Positions 25,074-35,754 of a stretch of DNA of 64,000 nt are shown here, piece by piece (position 1 is the stretch's first letter; each line of letters begins with the position of its first letter). The notes under the pieces were generated by a model. It was not told where the DNA came from and did not search any database. It saw only the letters and a program-made list of their open reading frames with translations. A program made the translations under genes and the position numbers. This DNA comes from Prevotella sp. E13-17. Its GTDB lineage: Bacteria > Bacteroidota > Bacteroidia > Bacteroidales > Bacteroidaceae. The stretch lies in assembly GCF_022024035.1 (NCBI RefSeq), contig NZ_CP091787.1:2604001-2668000 (forward strand), written 5' to 3'.

Positions 25074-26486
25074 TTATTTCTGAGAAGATCCACCACCTTC
25101 GTGAGTAATCACCACTTCCGGAACTACAGCATAGTGATAAGCATACGAGCTATACTCTTTTGCTGTGAACTTTGAGGTTCCACCTACAATACTATAGGTA
25201 CAAGTCTGCTCAGTCTGCAATCCAGCAACATAAAGAGTAGAATTTGCAGGCAACGAATATGCCGGATTGAACTCATATGTCTTTGTCTTTGCAGGATTAG
25301 CGACTGCTCTCAAACCATAATGACGAAGAACCACCTTACGCAGATAGTCAACAGCAGAACCAGAAGCATCATTTTGGAGAACAACACCCTCATTAGCCTG
25401 ATAGTTCATGTTCTTAACAGTCGTTGAAGCAGCAGAAGTATTCTCAAAAGCTACGGTTGTCAGCGGAGTGTTAACAGGGGCGTCAACCGTTCTGTCGATC
25501 TGCAGGCCAAATGCGAATGACTGAGACTCCAGCTTATTCAAGTTAATTGAAATAATGCCAGGCTTAGACCAGTCAACATTTTTAATACCCTTACCATTTG
25601 TACTTGCGGTTATCTCTTCCCATGCAGAGCCACCTACCGAACGATACAGTTTAATTGCACCCTTCAGGTCGTCTGGCATTGAGAATGTCATTGTGACATA
25701 GTAATCGGGAATAACATTCAAATCAATAACAACAGGCGAAACCAAAGACGCACCGGTAAAGAAAGAATAATTACCAGGCAGCTCATCTCCCAGAACTACG
25801 AGTGCACGTGTTCCACGTGAAGAAGAAACGACACCATCCAGAGAAGTCAAATTGGTCAGTGTAAGTGTATAAGCACTCAGATCAAAAGAAGCATCTGAAG
25901 CCTTCACTGAATTTTCAAGATCTTCATAATTCTGTGCTGAAATTGAAGGCAGCACAGCCTCCACGTCAATCGTAGAATTCAAAGATTCATTTTTTTCATC
26001 CTGAGTATTACCGACAATCTTACCAGTACCATCGTCCTGACGTGAAGTTTCAAGGGTAATCTTGTCTCTGTCGCCAGCTTGTTTAATGCCAAAGCTCTTT
26101 GTTTCATCCTTTATCAAATAAAAAGACTCAACAGCGTCCTGACCATACTTCTGTCCGTTTTCAATCGTAGCAGCCAAAGTTACGTCCTTAACGACATCCT
26201 TATAGCCATTCTTCTTTACGACGACAGTGTAAGTACCGTCAGCCAAACCAGTACGAGGACCAAACTCATTACCAGTAACTGCAGTAGAATTACCATTAAT
26301 GGTAACCGTAGCACCACTCAAAGCTGCACCGTCCTGGTCGAAGATAAGACCTCTAAGCGTGTTGGTAACATTTCCAACAACAATCTGAGTATTATCTTCA
26401 TCACCGGGGTGGTGGCAAGCTGTAAAAGTCAGTGCCAATCCCATACCCAATGTAAGGATTGTAGCTCTTCTAAAAAAATTTTTCAT
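25074..26486 (-). CDS. Lipoprotein with carboxypeptidase-regulatory-like domain
   Basis: 470 residues. The lipoprotein signal is MKNFFRRATILTLGMGLALTFTAC, with Cys24 followed by HHPGDED. Residues about 40-125 form a carboxypeptidase-regulatory-like beta sandwich: LRGLIFDQDGAALSGATVTINGNST, then DGTYTVVVKKNGYKDVVKDVTL. The rest is beta-rich and low in recognisable motifs, with an internal segment LDLNVIPDYYVTMTFSMPDDLKGAIKLYRS typical of cell-surface lipoproteins. Probably anchored in the outer membrane. It follows the OmpA-family gene by 29 nt and ends at a strong terminator, so the two are likely one transcript. Function unknown. Confidence 0.8.
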   Translation of the reverse strand: MKNFFRRATILTLGMGLALTFTACHHPGDEDNTQIVVGNVTNTLRGLIFDQDGAALSGATVTINGNSTAVTGNEFGPRTGLADGTYTVVVKKNGYKDVVKDVTLAATIENGQKYGQDAVESFYLIKDETKSFGIKQAGDRDKITLETSRQDDGTGKIVGNTQDEKNESLNSTIDVEAVLPSISAQNYEDLENSVKASDASFDLSAYTLTLTNLTSLDGVVSSSRGTRALVVLGDELPGNYSFFTGASLVSPVVIDLNVIPDYYVTMTFSMPDDLKGAIKLYRSVGGSAWEEITASTNGKGIKNVDWSKPGIISINLNKLESQSFAFGLQIDRTVDAPVNTPLTTVAFENTSAASTTVKNMNYQANEGVVLQNDASGSAVDYLRKVVLRHYGLRAVANPAKTKTYEFNPAYSLPANSTLYVAGLQTEQTCTYSIVGGTSKFTAKEYSSYAYHYAVVPEVVITHEGGGSSQK

Positions 26487-26515
26487 AAAAATAATCCGTT
26501 ATTATAAATGATAAT

Positions 26516-27673
26516 TTACTTAATCTCAACAGTAGCACGACGATCGAAAGAAGCAGGCTTCAGGATCTTAACGCCACCCTTAGCAACAACCTCAATCTTA
26601 GATTCGTCAACGCCCATCTTAATCAGCTCAGCCTTTACAGTGTTAGCACGCTTCTCAGAGAGCTTCTGGTTGTAAGCAGCACGACCAGTCTGAGAGTCTG
26701 CATAACCAGTTACAACGATAGTCTTGTCGTTAGCCTTAGCAATCTCTGCGAGGTTCTTAACATTTACGAGATCCTTCTTAGAAGCAATCTTAGACTTGTT
26801 AAGGTTGAAGAATACTGATACGGGAGCAACAGCAACCTCCTTAACAGTAACAGTCTTTGCCTCGGGACACTTGTGGTTCTTGATTATGTCGTTCAGACGA
26901 TCGTTCTCAGCGTTGGCATCAGACAGACGTGCATTGAGAGCGTCGAGTTCAGACTGATGGAGAGCCTTCAAAGCGTCAACATCGGGAGTCTTGTTCCAAG
27001 TAGCCTTGCCCAGATTGTAAGTCAAACCAACTTCTGCAGAGAAGTAACGGTCGCAGTTGGGCATGTGGTCACCATAGTGAGCTGTTGCCTGACGATTGAA
27101 ACGGAAAGCATCATAGTCAGGAGCATAATTGAAGTTAACATCCAAGTTGATGAACAACTTCTTAGAAAGCTTCCAAGTATTCAACAAACCTACACTAACA
27201 TTATCAGCATAATAGTTATCTGACATATTACGAACAACGCCATAACCAGCATAGGGAATGAAGTTCCAAACGCGAGTCTCGCTGTAGCCGCAGAGCATAT
27301 TGCTCAGATTGAACAGAGCCTGCTCCTGCAGATTCCAATACTTAACAGCATTGTCAGAAGCATTTTCAGTCTGTACGTTACGACCCCAAATACCAGAAAA
27401 CTTTGTGCGCAGACCCATGCCAGGAGTAAACCACTTACCGATAGCAAGAGAAGCACCAAGATTGCGACGGAAGTCCTTCAGAGGACTCTTAGCGAAATCA
27501 GCTCCCTTTTCCTCATTTGAATAGAATGCGCTATAAGCAACATCTGCAGAAACAAACCAGTTACTCCAGAAAGAATTAGTAGCAACACTATACTTCTGTG
27601 TTGGAGTTTCACTCTGAGCCATTCCAGCTACAGATACGCTAGCAAAAGCCAGCATCATCAAATACTTTTTCAT
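26516..27673 (-). CDS. OmpA-family outer-membrane protein
   Basis: 385 residues from MKKYLMMLAFASVSVAGMAQ. Upstream in-frame Met codons are rejected because the promoter box at 27715-27722 lies inside that extension. The N-terminal ~220 residues form a beta barrel (WFVSADVAYSAFYSNEEKG, SLAIGKWFTPGMGLRTKFSGIWG, FSAEVGLTYNLGKATW). A short coiled coil (HQSELDALNARLSDANAENDRL) spaces the periplasmic OmpA domain, with VFFNLNKSKI and the peptidoglycan-binding TGYADSQTGRAAYNQKLSEKRANTV. It ties the outer membrane to the cell wall. Probably an abundant major protein. First gene of an operon with the lipoprotein. Confidence 0.93.
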   Translation of the reverse strand: MKKYLMMLAFASVSVAGMAQSETPTQKYSVATNSFWSNWFVSADVAYSAFYSNEEKGADFAKSPLKDFRRNLGASLAIGKWFTPGMGLRTKFSGIWGRNVQTENASDNAVKYWNLQEQALFNLSNMLCGYSETRVWNFIPYAGYGVVRNMSDNYYADNVSVGLLNTWKLSKKLFINLDVNFNYAPDYDAFRFNRQATAHYGDHMPNCDRYFSAEVGLTYNLGKATWNKTPDVDALKALHQSELDALNARLSDANAENDRLNDIIKNHKCPEAKTVTVKEVAVAPVSVFFNLNKSKIASKKDLVNVKNLAEIAKANDKTIVVTGYADSQTGRAAYNQKLSEKRANTVKAELIKMGVDESKIEVVAKGGVKILKPASFDRRATVEIK

Positions 27674-27714
27674 ACAATTTTCAATTAAAACAATTTTGTT
27701 AACGAAATTTGTGG

Positions 27715-27722
27715 CAAAAATA
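27715..27722 (-). promoter_or_regulatory. Promoter -7 box of the OmpA-family gene
   Basis: TATTTTTG on the minus strand, 41 nt upstream of the ATG at 27673. It fits TAnnTTTG and explains why the shorter start is preferred. Confidence 0.55.
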
Positions 27723-27831
27723 AGCAAAAAAAATAGAATCCGCAACAAAAAACCCTAACAAAAGCGAACAAAATCGTTAATAACCGTTAATAATGCACAA
27801 ATTTAGCCTTTTTGAACCATAATTTAACATT

Positions 27832-29655
27832 TTAACCTAACATTTGCTCTATATCATGCTGTGGCAGTATGCATAGTATTGCTCGACCATCAGGCGTATA
27901 ATTAACGTTGCTGCATGCGAACAATTGATTAACGATACCCTCCATTTCATCGTTAGAAAGCACCTGTCCCTGCGACACTGCAGAATGACGAGCCATGCTG
28001 AGCGCCAATGAAGCATGAATCTGATCAACAGAACCTACTCCTTGTTCAATGGCATCAGAAACGATATTTCGAAACAGATTGACAGGATCCACATCATCGA
28101 GCTCAGCAGGAACACCATTAACAGCAAAACTACCACCACCAAGATCGCTAATTTCAAAACCCATAGATGCCAGTTCTGGAATCATTGTTTGCAGCACCAC
28201 CGCGTTTGAAGGTGAAAATTCGACTGCCTCCGGAAACAAGACACGTTGACTCTTGCCAGACTGGTTTTTCAGCTGCTCCATATAGCGTTCGAAGCGAATG
28301 CGTATATCTGCACGTTGCTGATCAATAATCATCAACCCCGACTTTACAGCGGTCATAATATAACGTCCTTTGTACTGATAATGAGCAGGTGACTTTTCTT
28401 CCACCAGCAAAGCACTGCTTTCCTCCGAGTAAAGTGGCTCTTTACTATCGACAAACAGCTCTGTTTCCTCTGGCATAGGCTTTGATATCGCCTCTTGATA
28501 TAGTTTTTCCCAATCGGGGGTCACCGACGGTTTTTCAGGTGTACTACTAAAGGGATTATATGAAGAGTTATACGAAACCTTTGGCATCTGTATGACATCA
28601 CGTTGAGCATCAAACACAGGAATCTCTGGACGTCCCTCTGTATCAAAATCAATAGAAGGGACTTCGCAGAATTTACCAATAGAATCTTTGACGGCTGCCA
28701 CCAGTATTTGCCAGATGCTCTGTTCGTTTTCGAACTTTATCTCAGTTTTTGTAGGATGAATATTCACATCGATATCCGCAGGGCTCACCTCGAAATAAAT
28801 AAAATAAGGCACCTGCATACCAACAGGTATCAGACGTTCGAAAGCAGTGATGATTGCCTTATGGAAATAAGGATGTTTCATAAAGCGGCCGTTTACAAAG
28901 AAATAGTCGCTACCACCTTTTTTCTTAGCCGACTCGGGTTTACCCACAAAACCTGTGATATTACATAAGGCCGTCTCTACTGACACAGGTAGCAGTTCCT
29001 GGTTCAACTTTTTACCAAAGACGTCAGTAATACGCTGACGAAGAGAACCAGCTCTCAGATTCATAATCTCCTGACCATTGCTATACATCACAAAGTTAAT
29101 ATCCGGATAGACCAGCACAATGCGTTCAAAGGCCGTAAGGATATTATTCAGTTCCGTCGCATTTGTCTTCAGAAACTTTCTGCGGGCTGGCACGTTGAAG
29201 AACAAGTTCTCCACCTTGAAGTTACACCCCACGGGACAAGCCACGGGCTCATGATCCACTACACGTGAGGCATGCAATGTCAGTCGTGTACCAATATCCT
29301 CACCTTGCATGCGTGTGGTCAGTTCGACCTGCGACACAGCAGCTATCGAGGGCAAGGCTTCACCACGAAAGCCCATTGTATGCAGAGCAAAAAGATCATC
29401 TGCCTGTCGAATCTTCGATGTAGCATGACGTTCAAAAGCCAACCGCGCATCCGTTTCCGACATACCGCATCCATCATCAATAACCTGAATGGATGTCCTG
29501 CCTGCATCAACCACCAGCACACGGATATTCTTTGCGCCAGCATCGACCGCATTTTCCACCAGTTCCTTAATGACCGATGCAGGACGTTGAATCACCTCGC
29601 CAGCGGCAATTTGATTGGCAACGGAATCGGGCAACAGTTGAATAACATCACTCAT
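27832..29655 (-). CDS. mutL: DNA mismatch repair protein MutL
   Basis: 607 residues. The GHKL ATPase half has NQIAAGEVIQRPASVIKELVENAVDAGA, DDGCGMSETDARLAFERHATSKI and GFRGEALPSIA. The C-terminal dimerisation half ends in ILCILPQHDIEQMLG. The region aligned with the endonuclease motif DQHAxxExxxxE reads DQQRADIRIRFE (Asp445), so the His, Ala and first Glu positions are replaced. Degenerate versions are common in Bacteroidetes, so nicking activity is uncertain. It follows the OstA-like gene by 26 nt and looks like the last gene of the guaB - isomerases - OstA - mutL transcript. Confidence 0.96.
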   Translation of the reverse strand: MSDVIQLLPDSVANQIAAGEVIQRPASVIKELVENAVDAGAKNIRVLVVDAGRTSIQVIDDGCGMSETDARLAFERHATSKIRQADDLFALHTMGFRGEALPSIAAVSQVELTTRMQGEDIGTRLTLHASRVVDHEPVACPVGCNFKVENLFFNVPARRKFLKTNATELNNILTAFERIVLVYPDINFVMYSNGQEIMNLRAGSLRQRITDVFGKKLNQELLPVSVETALCNITGFVGKPESAKKKGGSDYFFVNGRFMKHPYFHKAIITAFERLIPVGMQVPYFIYFEVSPADIDVNIHPTKTEIKFENEQSIWQILVAAVKDSIGKFCEVPSIDFDTEGRPEIPVFDAQRDVIQMPKVSYNSSYNPFSSTPEKPSVTPDWEKLYQEAISKPMPEETELFVDSKEPLYSEESSALLVEEKSPAHYQYKGRYIMTAVKSGLMIIDQQRADIRIRFERYMEQLKNQSGKSQRVLFPEAVEFSPSNAVVLQTMIPELASMGFEISDLGGGSFAVNGVPAELDDVDPVNLFRNIVSDAIEQGVGSVDQIHASLALSMARHSAVSQGQVLSNDEMEGIVNQLFACSNVNYTPDGRAILCILPQHDIEQMLG

Positions 29656-29681
29656 ATCAAATATTCTCTCCTTTCATTAAA

Positions 29682-31337
29682 TTATCGGACAGTCCTTTTG
29701 CGGGTCGAGTCCTTATGTTTCTGTACTTTCAGTTCTGTTCCGGCCTTCTTTGGACGCCAGTTGAAAATATCCTCCTTTGACAATGGACGCACATAATCGA
29801 ACCACACAAAACGATCCAAGAAGCGCATCTTTGGTGGTATCTGAGACATCGGGTACATCGTTCCATCAGCCTTTGGTGTCCATATTTTCTGCAACTTGCG
29901 TTTGTCCATGAACATCTTTAATTCGCTAGTTTGCATGTTCACCAATCCAACATACGAGCTATCCGACTCTTCCACGGGATAATAGACCACCTCTACGTTA
30001 TCCACAGCCCTACCCTCGCGAATATCACCTTTCTCAAAGAAAGCAAACATATCCTTCGAGGACACCTGATTGTATAGCTTATCCTCTGGTAACTTCTCTA
30101 TGGAAAGAGCTTGTCCCAACACATTCGCATGGTCAAGCACAGAATCTTTCATAAACACTTGAATACGTTCGCCCAGCAACTGCTGATTCTGATTCCACAC
30201 AATAGGATCGTGATAGAGCGTCATACAAGAGTCTTTCGACTCATAGACCAACGAGTCGCAGACGGCCTGCACGTCAACACGATACGCGCGAACCTTATTA
30301 TACGCGTGTATAACGCGATAAACCGAGTCGGTATTCAGATGATAAGTAAACACCTTGAAGGTATCTGCATGCATATACAGGGAATCACGCTGCGAGAAGT
30401 CGATCACCACAGCACTATCCGTACACATCGCATAGCCGATGCTATCTTCATAATGACCATAGTTACAGAGCAGGCGGTTTTTGTTCACCGAGTCGGTATA
30501 GACCACATTTCCATATCCCTCGTTAACTCCCGTCTTACCGTTATGCCACAAACTATCAGCCGTCAGCACGCGTCCTTCGTTTCTCAACACTGAGCGATCC
30601 AGCAGTTCTGCCACTTCGGTATCTGTATTATAGAAGCCCATCTCGGAATAAATCTTACTGTCGCCCGAAATGATATTTGAAGGTCCAACAATTTGAGCCT
30701 GCTTCGTACGTGTATTGTAATACAAAGAGTCGGTCGTCAAGTGAAAACGTTTATCATCCATTACAACATGATAAAAGAACACAGCCATCTTTGTATCCGT
30801 ATGGTATTCCCCCCAGTCGCTGGTCAGTGTGGTTGACTTATCCACCAGCCGGCCGCCATTCTGGAAATAGCCCTGATTCCATATTCTGTCAAAATAGAGC
30901 GAATCCGTATAGAGCGTTGTTCCGCGATGTTTCAGCACCACATTGTCGAGGGCTTCCAGCATCTGGTCATTACCATCGTAATAACCAAAGTCGCTAACCA
31001 ACGACAGTGTGTCGCCTTGCAACATTCTCACATGTCCCCATGCCTCGAAAGAATTGCTCGCCTCGAAAAAGTTAGCACTATCACAATACAACTTGGCTCC
31101 GTCATGTTCAAACTCCACATGACCACGCAACACCTGAGCATCATTGTTCTGCCAACGATCATAGCGCAGTTCGTCGGCATGAACCAGATAAACCCTTTTC
31201 TCAGCCTTCTTCTTAGTTTTAGGTTTGACAGCACTTGTCATAGACGCTGCTAACACCAGAGGCATGCAGAGCACACACAGAAGCATCATCAAGATACTTC
31301 TGTGCACGACATGTTGTATTATGGTCTTACCGTTCAT
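29682..31337 (-). CDS. OstA-like periplasmic protein of LPS transport
   Basis: 551 residues with an N-terminal signal or anchor (ILMMLLCVLCMPLVLAAS). The OstA/LptA-like beta-jellyroll repeats are clear: VYLVHADELRYDRW...AQVLRGHVEFEHDGAKLYCDSANFFE, then EAWGHVRMLQGDTLSLVSD, NVVLKHRGTTLYTDSLYFD and GNVVYTDSVNKNRLLCN. This is the Bacteroidetes OstA-like family thought to carry LPS across the periplasm. It overlaps the SurA-like gene by 4 nt. That fits a job in outer-membrane building, since SurA-type chaperones help fold the LPS transporter. The region after about residue 500 is Lys-rich and probably disordered. Confidence 0.85.
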   Translation of the reverse strand: MNGKTIIQHVVHRSILMMLLCVLCMPLVLAASMTSAVKPKTKKKAEKRVYLVHADELRYDRWQNNDAQVLRGHVEFEHDGAKLYCDSANFFEASNSFEAWGHVRMLQGDTLSLVSDFGYYDGNDQMLEALDNVVLKHRGTTLYTDSLYFDRIWNQGYFQNGGRLVDKSTTLTSDWGEYHTDTKMAVFFYHVVMDDKRFHLTTDSLYYNTRTKQAQIVGPSNIISGDSKIYSEMGFYNTDTEVAELLDRSVLRNEGRVLTADSLWHNGKTGVNEGYGNVVYTDSVNKNRLLCNYGHYEDSIGYAMCTDSAVVIDFSQRDSLYMHADTFKVFTYHLNTDSVYRVIHAYNKVRAYRVDVQAVCDSLVYESKDSCMTLYHDPIVWNQNQQLLGERIQVFMKDSVLDHANVLGQALSIEKLPEDKLYNQVSSKDMFAFFEKGDIREGRAVDNVEVVYYPVEESDSSYVGLVNMQTSELKMFMDKRKLQKIWTPKADGTMYPMSQIPPKMRFLDRFVWFDYVRPLSKEDIFNWRPKKAGTELKVQKHKDSTRKRTVR

Positions 31338-32707
31338 TTAACCCAACCTTGGTATTCGAACTGACAGTCACGATATCTTTCACCAACATGAACATACGTG
31401 TCCTTGATCTTCTTGACCACCCAGTCATGCAGTTTCTTCTCGCGACGTTTCTCCGTCACCACATCCTTCATCACCTGAAAATCCTCAGTGATCATGGCTT
31501 TGTGCCCTTCTGTTCTGCTTTTCAGTTTTGCGATGGCACATACCGTCTTGCCATTGTTATTAATCATCACAAAAGGCTTTGAGATTTGTCCCACCTTCAG
31601 TGTGTCAACAACCTTTGCCACCTCGGCAGGCAAGTCTTGCAACTGGAACTTAGAAGTCTGGCCACGCTCAGAACGATTTGCCATCAATCCCTTGTTGTTG
31701 CGCGTATCCTTATCATCCGAGATGACACTGGCGCCCTCCTCAAAAGTAAAGAGTCCGGCTCGTATATCCGTTGCAATCGAATCCAAACGATTAGTAGCCT
31801 TCACAATAGCCGAGTCAGAAACAACGGGCTTACGCAAGATATGGCGCACCTTAATCTTCTCACCGCGCTTATCCACCAGCTGAATGATATGAAAACCAAA
31901 TTCCGACTCCACAATCTTAGAAACCTTCTTCGGGTCTGTCAGATTGAAAGCCACGGCAGCGAAGGCAGGGTCAAGCATTCCACGTCCCGTATAATCCAAT
32001 TCACCACCATTTCTGCGTGAACCAGGATCCTCAGAATACAATCTGGCCAAGGTCTGGAATGAAGTCTCACCCTTATTCACACGGTCAGTATATTCGCGAA
32101 GTTCCTCTTTCACGCGGTTTATCTCCTCGGCAGATATACGTGGTGTCTGCGTGATAATCTGCACTTCCACCTCGGTAGGCACATAAGGCAGACTATCTGA
32201 AGGCAGGTCTTTGAAATAGCGGCGCACCTCTGCAGGGGTCACTGCAATCTCTTTCACCAGATGTTCCTTCATGCGCTGAATCATCATCTGATCACGAAGG
32301 TCGTCGTGCATAGACTGTCGGATCTGCGAAATGCTCTGCTTCTTATACTCCTCCAGTTTCTCACGCGAGCCAATCTGCTGAATCATGTATTCAATACGTT
32401 GCTCAATGGCCGAAGCCACCTCAGCCTCTGTCACCTCAATACTGTCGATTGCAGCTTGATGAAGAAACAACTTCTGCACAGCAATCTGTTCTGGAATAGC
32501 ACAATCAGGATCTCCTTTCCATCGCATACCTTCCATAGCAGCCTGCATACGGGTTACCTCTATATCACTTTTCAAGATAGCCTCATCGCCGACAACCCAC
32601 ACAACCTCATCCACCACAGTACCAATAGAGTCATTGCCCTGTGTCGAGGCCATCATAGCCATTGGTGCCATTGTCACCAGCGACAAAAAAAGACATTTCA
32701 GTTTCAT
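31334..32707 (-). CDS. surA: SurA-like periplasmic peptidyl-prolyl isomerase
   Basis: Chaperone for outer-membrane proteins. 457 residues with a signal peptide (MKLKCLFLSLVTMAPMAMMAS). The SurA N-terminal domain (VDEVVWVVGDEAILKSDIE...IEYMIQQIGS) precedes two parvulin domains: VEVQIITQTPRISAEEINRV...LARLYSEDPGSRRNGGELDYTGRGMLDPAF...GFHIIQLVDKRGEKIKVRHIL, and a second, more divergent one at about 300-400. It shares one base with the upstream isomerase gene and overlaps the OstA-like gene by 4 nt, so translation of the three is probably coupled. Confidence 0.92.
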   Translation of the reverse strand: MKLKCLFLSLVTMAPMAMMASTQGNDSIGTVVDEVVWVVGDEAILKSDIEVTRMQAAMEGMRWKGDPDCAIPEQIAVQKLFLHQAAIDSIEVTEAEVASAIEQRIEYMIQQIGSREKLEEYKKQSISQIRQSMHDDLRDQMMIQRMKEHLVKEIAVTPAEVRRYFKDLPSDSLPYVPTEVEVQIITQTPRISAEEINRVKEELREYTDRVNKGETSFQTLARLYSEDPGSRRNGGELDYTGRGMLDPAFAAVAFNLTDPKKVSKIVESEFGFHIIQLVDKRGEKIKVRHILRKPVVSDSAIVKATNRLDSIATDIRAGLFTFEEGASVISDDKDTRNNKGLMANRSERGQTSKFQLQDLPAEVAKVVDTLKVGQISKPFVMINNNGKTVCAIAKLKSRTEGHKAMITEDFQVMKDVVTEKRREKKLHDWVVKKIKDTYVHVGERYRDCQFEYQGWVK

Positions 32708-34134
32708 CAGTGCTTATTTACGGTCTTCAGAACTTCCTCGTTAACCTTAAAAGTATATTTACGACGTAGCTGAGCGATCCACTCTTTCTCCAGTTGTTCC
32801 TGATAGTCAGAGACCACCTGTCCACGCACGTCTTGATAGGTCTCAGGTCCCTTCTTCAGAATCTTTCCATAGACAGCATCAAAAGGATAGTCTTTCACCT
32901 TGGTCACGGTCGTGTCTTTCTTAAACACCACGCTGTCCACCAGGGCATTGTCACCCTTCTTAAAAATACCTTTTTCCACACGGATGCGCAGAACGGAATC
33001 AGCATTGAAGGTCGTGCGCAACTTGTCTGCCCACTTATTGAAATCCAACTTCTTGACACAATCTTTTACGGCCTTTATATCAGCCTCATCCTTCACGTGA
33101 TAAGCCATACCTTTAAAGCGAGGCTCGTCCCACGCATAGTTCTTCTTATGCTTCTTGAAATAGCGTGCCAAGCCTTTCTCATCCTTAGCACCCTTATCCC
33201 ACACGTTCATATTCTTGATCTCATAGAGCAACAGTCCATCATGATACTCACGGATCAAATATTTCAGTTCCATGTCTTTCGCAGCAAACTCGTCCGATTT
33301 CTCGTCCATCATCTGCTCTTTCGTCAGTCCCTTTGGATTGGCGGCTACCAGCGAGTCAATCTTCTGGCTGGCGATATTATCGCGCATGTTTCGCTGTTCC
33401 ATAAAACGCAGGATGTTGTCACGATGAAACTCGAAGGGTTCAAACTGCTTGCGCTCCTTCATCAAGATGATATGATAGCCGAAGGGCGACTGAACCACAC
33501 CAGACATCTCGCCAGGTTGTAGCGCATAGGCAGCATCCTCATACTCTTTCACCAGCTGTCCACGCTGAACAAACGGCAACAAGCCACCCTGACGTGCCGA
33601 ACCAGGATCCTGCGACACCTGCTTTGCCAACTCGGCAAAGTCGGCACCACCCTTCAAGGCCTTATAGATAGAGTCTATACGAACCTTAGCTGCATCCCAT
33701 TCAGCCTGCGAGGCCTGTTGGTTGGCACGAATCAAGATATGGGCAGTTTGAATAAGTCCATCAGGACCGATACGTTTTGCAGCATCATCATAAATTTTAT
33801 GAGCTTCGCGCTCCATATCGTCATCCGTAACCAACAGAGGTCTGATCTGTTGGTCACGGTACTGACGAAACTCATCATTATAAGACTTCAGTGTGTCAAT
33901 CTTTGCATCAAGTGCGGCAGCAACCTGTAGCTTGTAATTCACGAACAAATCCACATATTCCTCTACCGTTTTCTTGTCGATGACACCTTCAGAGTTGTTC
34001 TTATTAAAAAAATACTCATATTCCGAACGTAACACAGGCTCACCATTGATTGTCATAATGACAGGGTCGTCGGTTGTCTGAGCAAACGTAGCACCACTCA
34101 TCAGCAATGCTGCGAAAAGCATTTTTAGTTTCAT
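32707..34134 (-). CDS. Periplasmic parvulin-type peptidyl-prolyl isomerase
   Basis: 475 residues; signal peptide MKLKMLFAALLMSGATFAQ. The SurA-like N-terminal part begins PVIMTINGEPVLRSEYEYFFNKNN. One complete parvulin domain lies at about 125-225 (IQTAHILIRANQQASQAEWD...LAKQVSQDPGSARQGGLLPFVQRGQL...SPFGYHIILMKERKQF). The remaining 250 residues are helical and charged and resemble the C-terminal part of Bacteroidetes isomerases. Proposed role: assisting folding of outer-membrane or secreted proteins. It starts 9 nt after guaB and touches the SurA-like gene, so guaB, this gene, surA, the OstA-like gene and mutL look like one operon. Confidence 0.9.
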   Translation of the reverse strand: MKLKMLFAALLMSGATFAQTTDDPVIMTINGEPVLRSEYEYFFNKNNSEGVIDKKTVEEYVDLFVNYKLQVAAALDAKIDTLKSYNDEFRQYRDQQIRPLLVTDDDMEREAHKIYDDAAKRIGPDGLIQTAHILIRANQQASQAEWDAAKVRIDSIYKALKGGADFAELAKQVSQDPGSARQGGLLPFVQRGQLVKEYEDAAYALQPGEMSGVVQSPFGYHIILMKERKQFEPFEFHRDNILRFMEQRNMRDNIASQKIDSLVAANPKGLTKEQMMDEKSDEFAAKDMELKYLIREYHDGLLLYEIKNMNVWDKGAKDEKGLARYFKKHKKNYAWDEPRFKGMAYHVKDEADIKAVKDCVKKLDFNKWADKLRTTFNADSVLRIRVEKGIFKKGDNALVDSVVFKKDTTVTKVKDYPFDAVYGKILKKGPETYQDVRGQVVSDYQEQLEKEWIAQLRRKYTFKVNEEVLKTVNKH

Positions 34135-34143
34135 ATGTATTTA

Positions 34144-35643
<1,500 letters not shown>

Positions 35644-35653
35644 TTATTGCGTG

Positions 35654-35661
35654 CAAAGATA
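35654..35661 (-). promoter_or_regulatory. Promoter -7 box of the guaB operon
   Basis: TATCTTTG on the minus strand, 28 nt before the guaB ATG, in the gap between recQ and guaB. Confidence 0.65.
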
Positions 35662-35754
35662 CTCATTTTTCCTCACTTAGCTGACATCTTTCACGCATTT
35701 TCTCTTATTTATTAATACGATTTAACGCGCATTCCACTTATGGGTAAGCCACAC

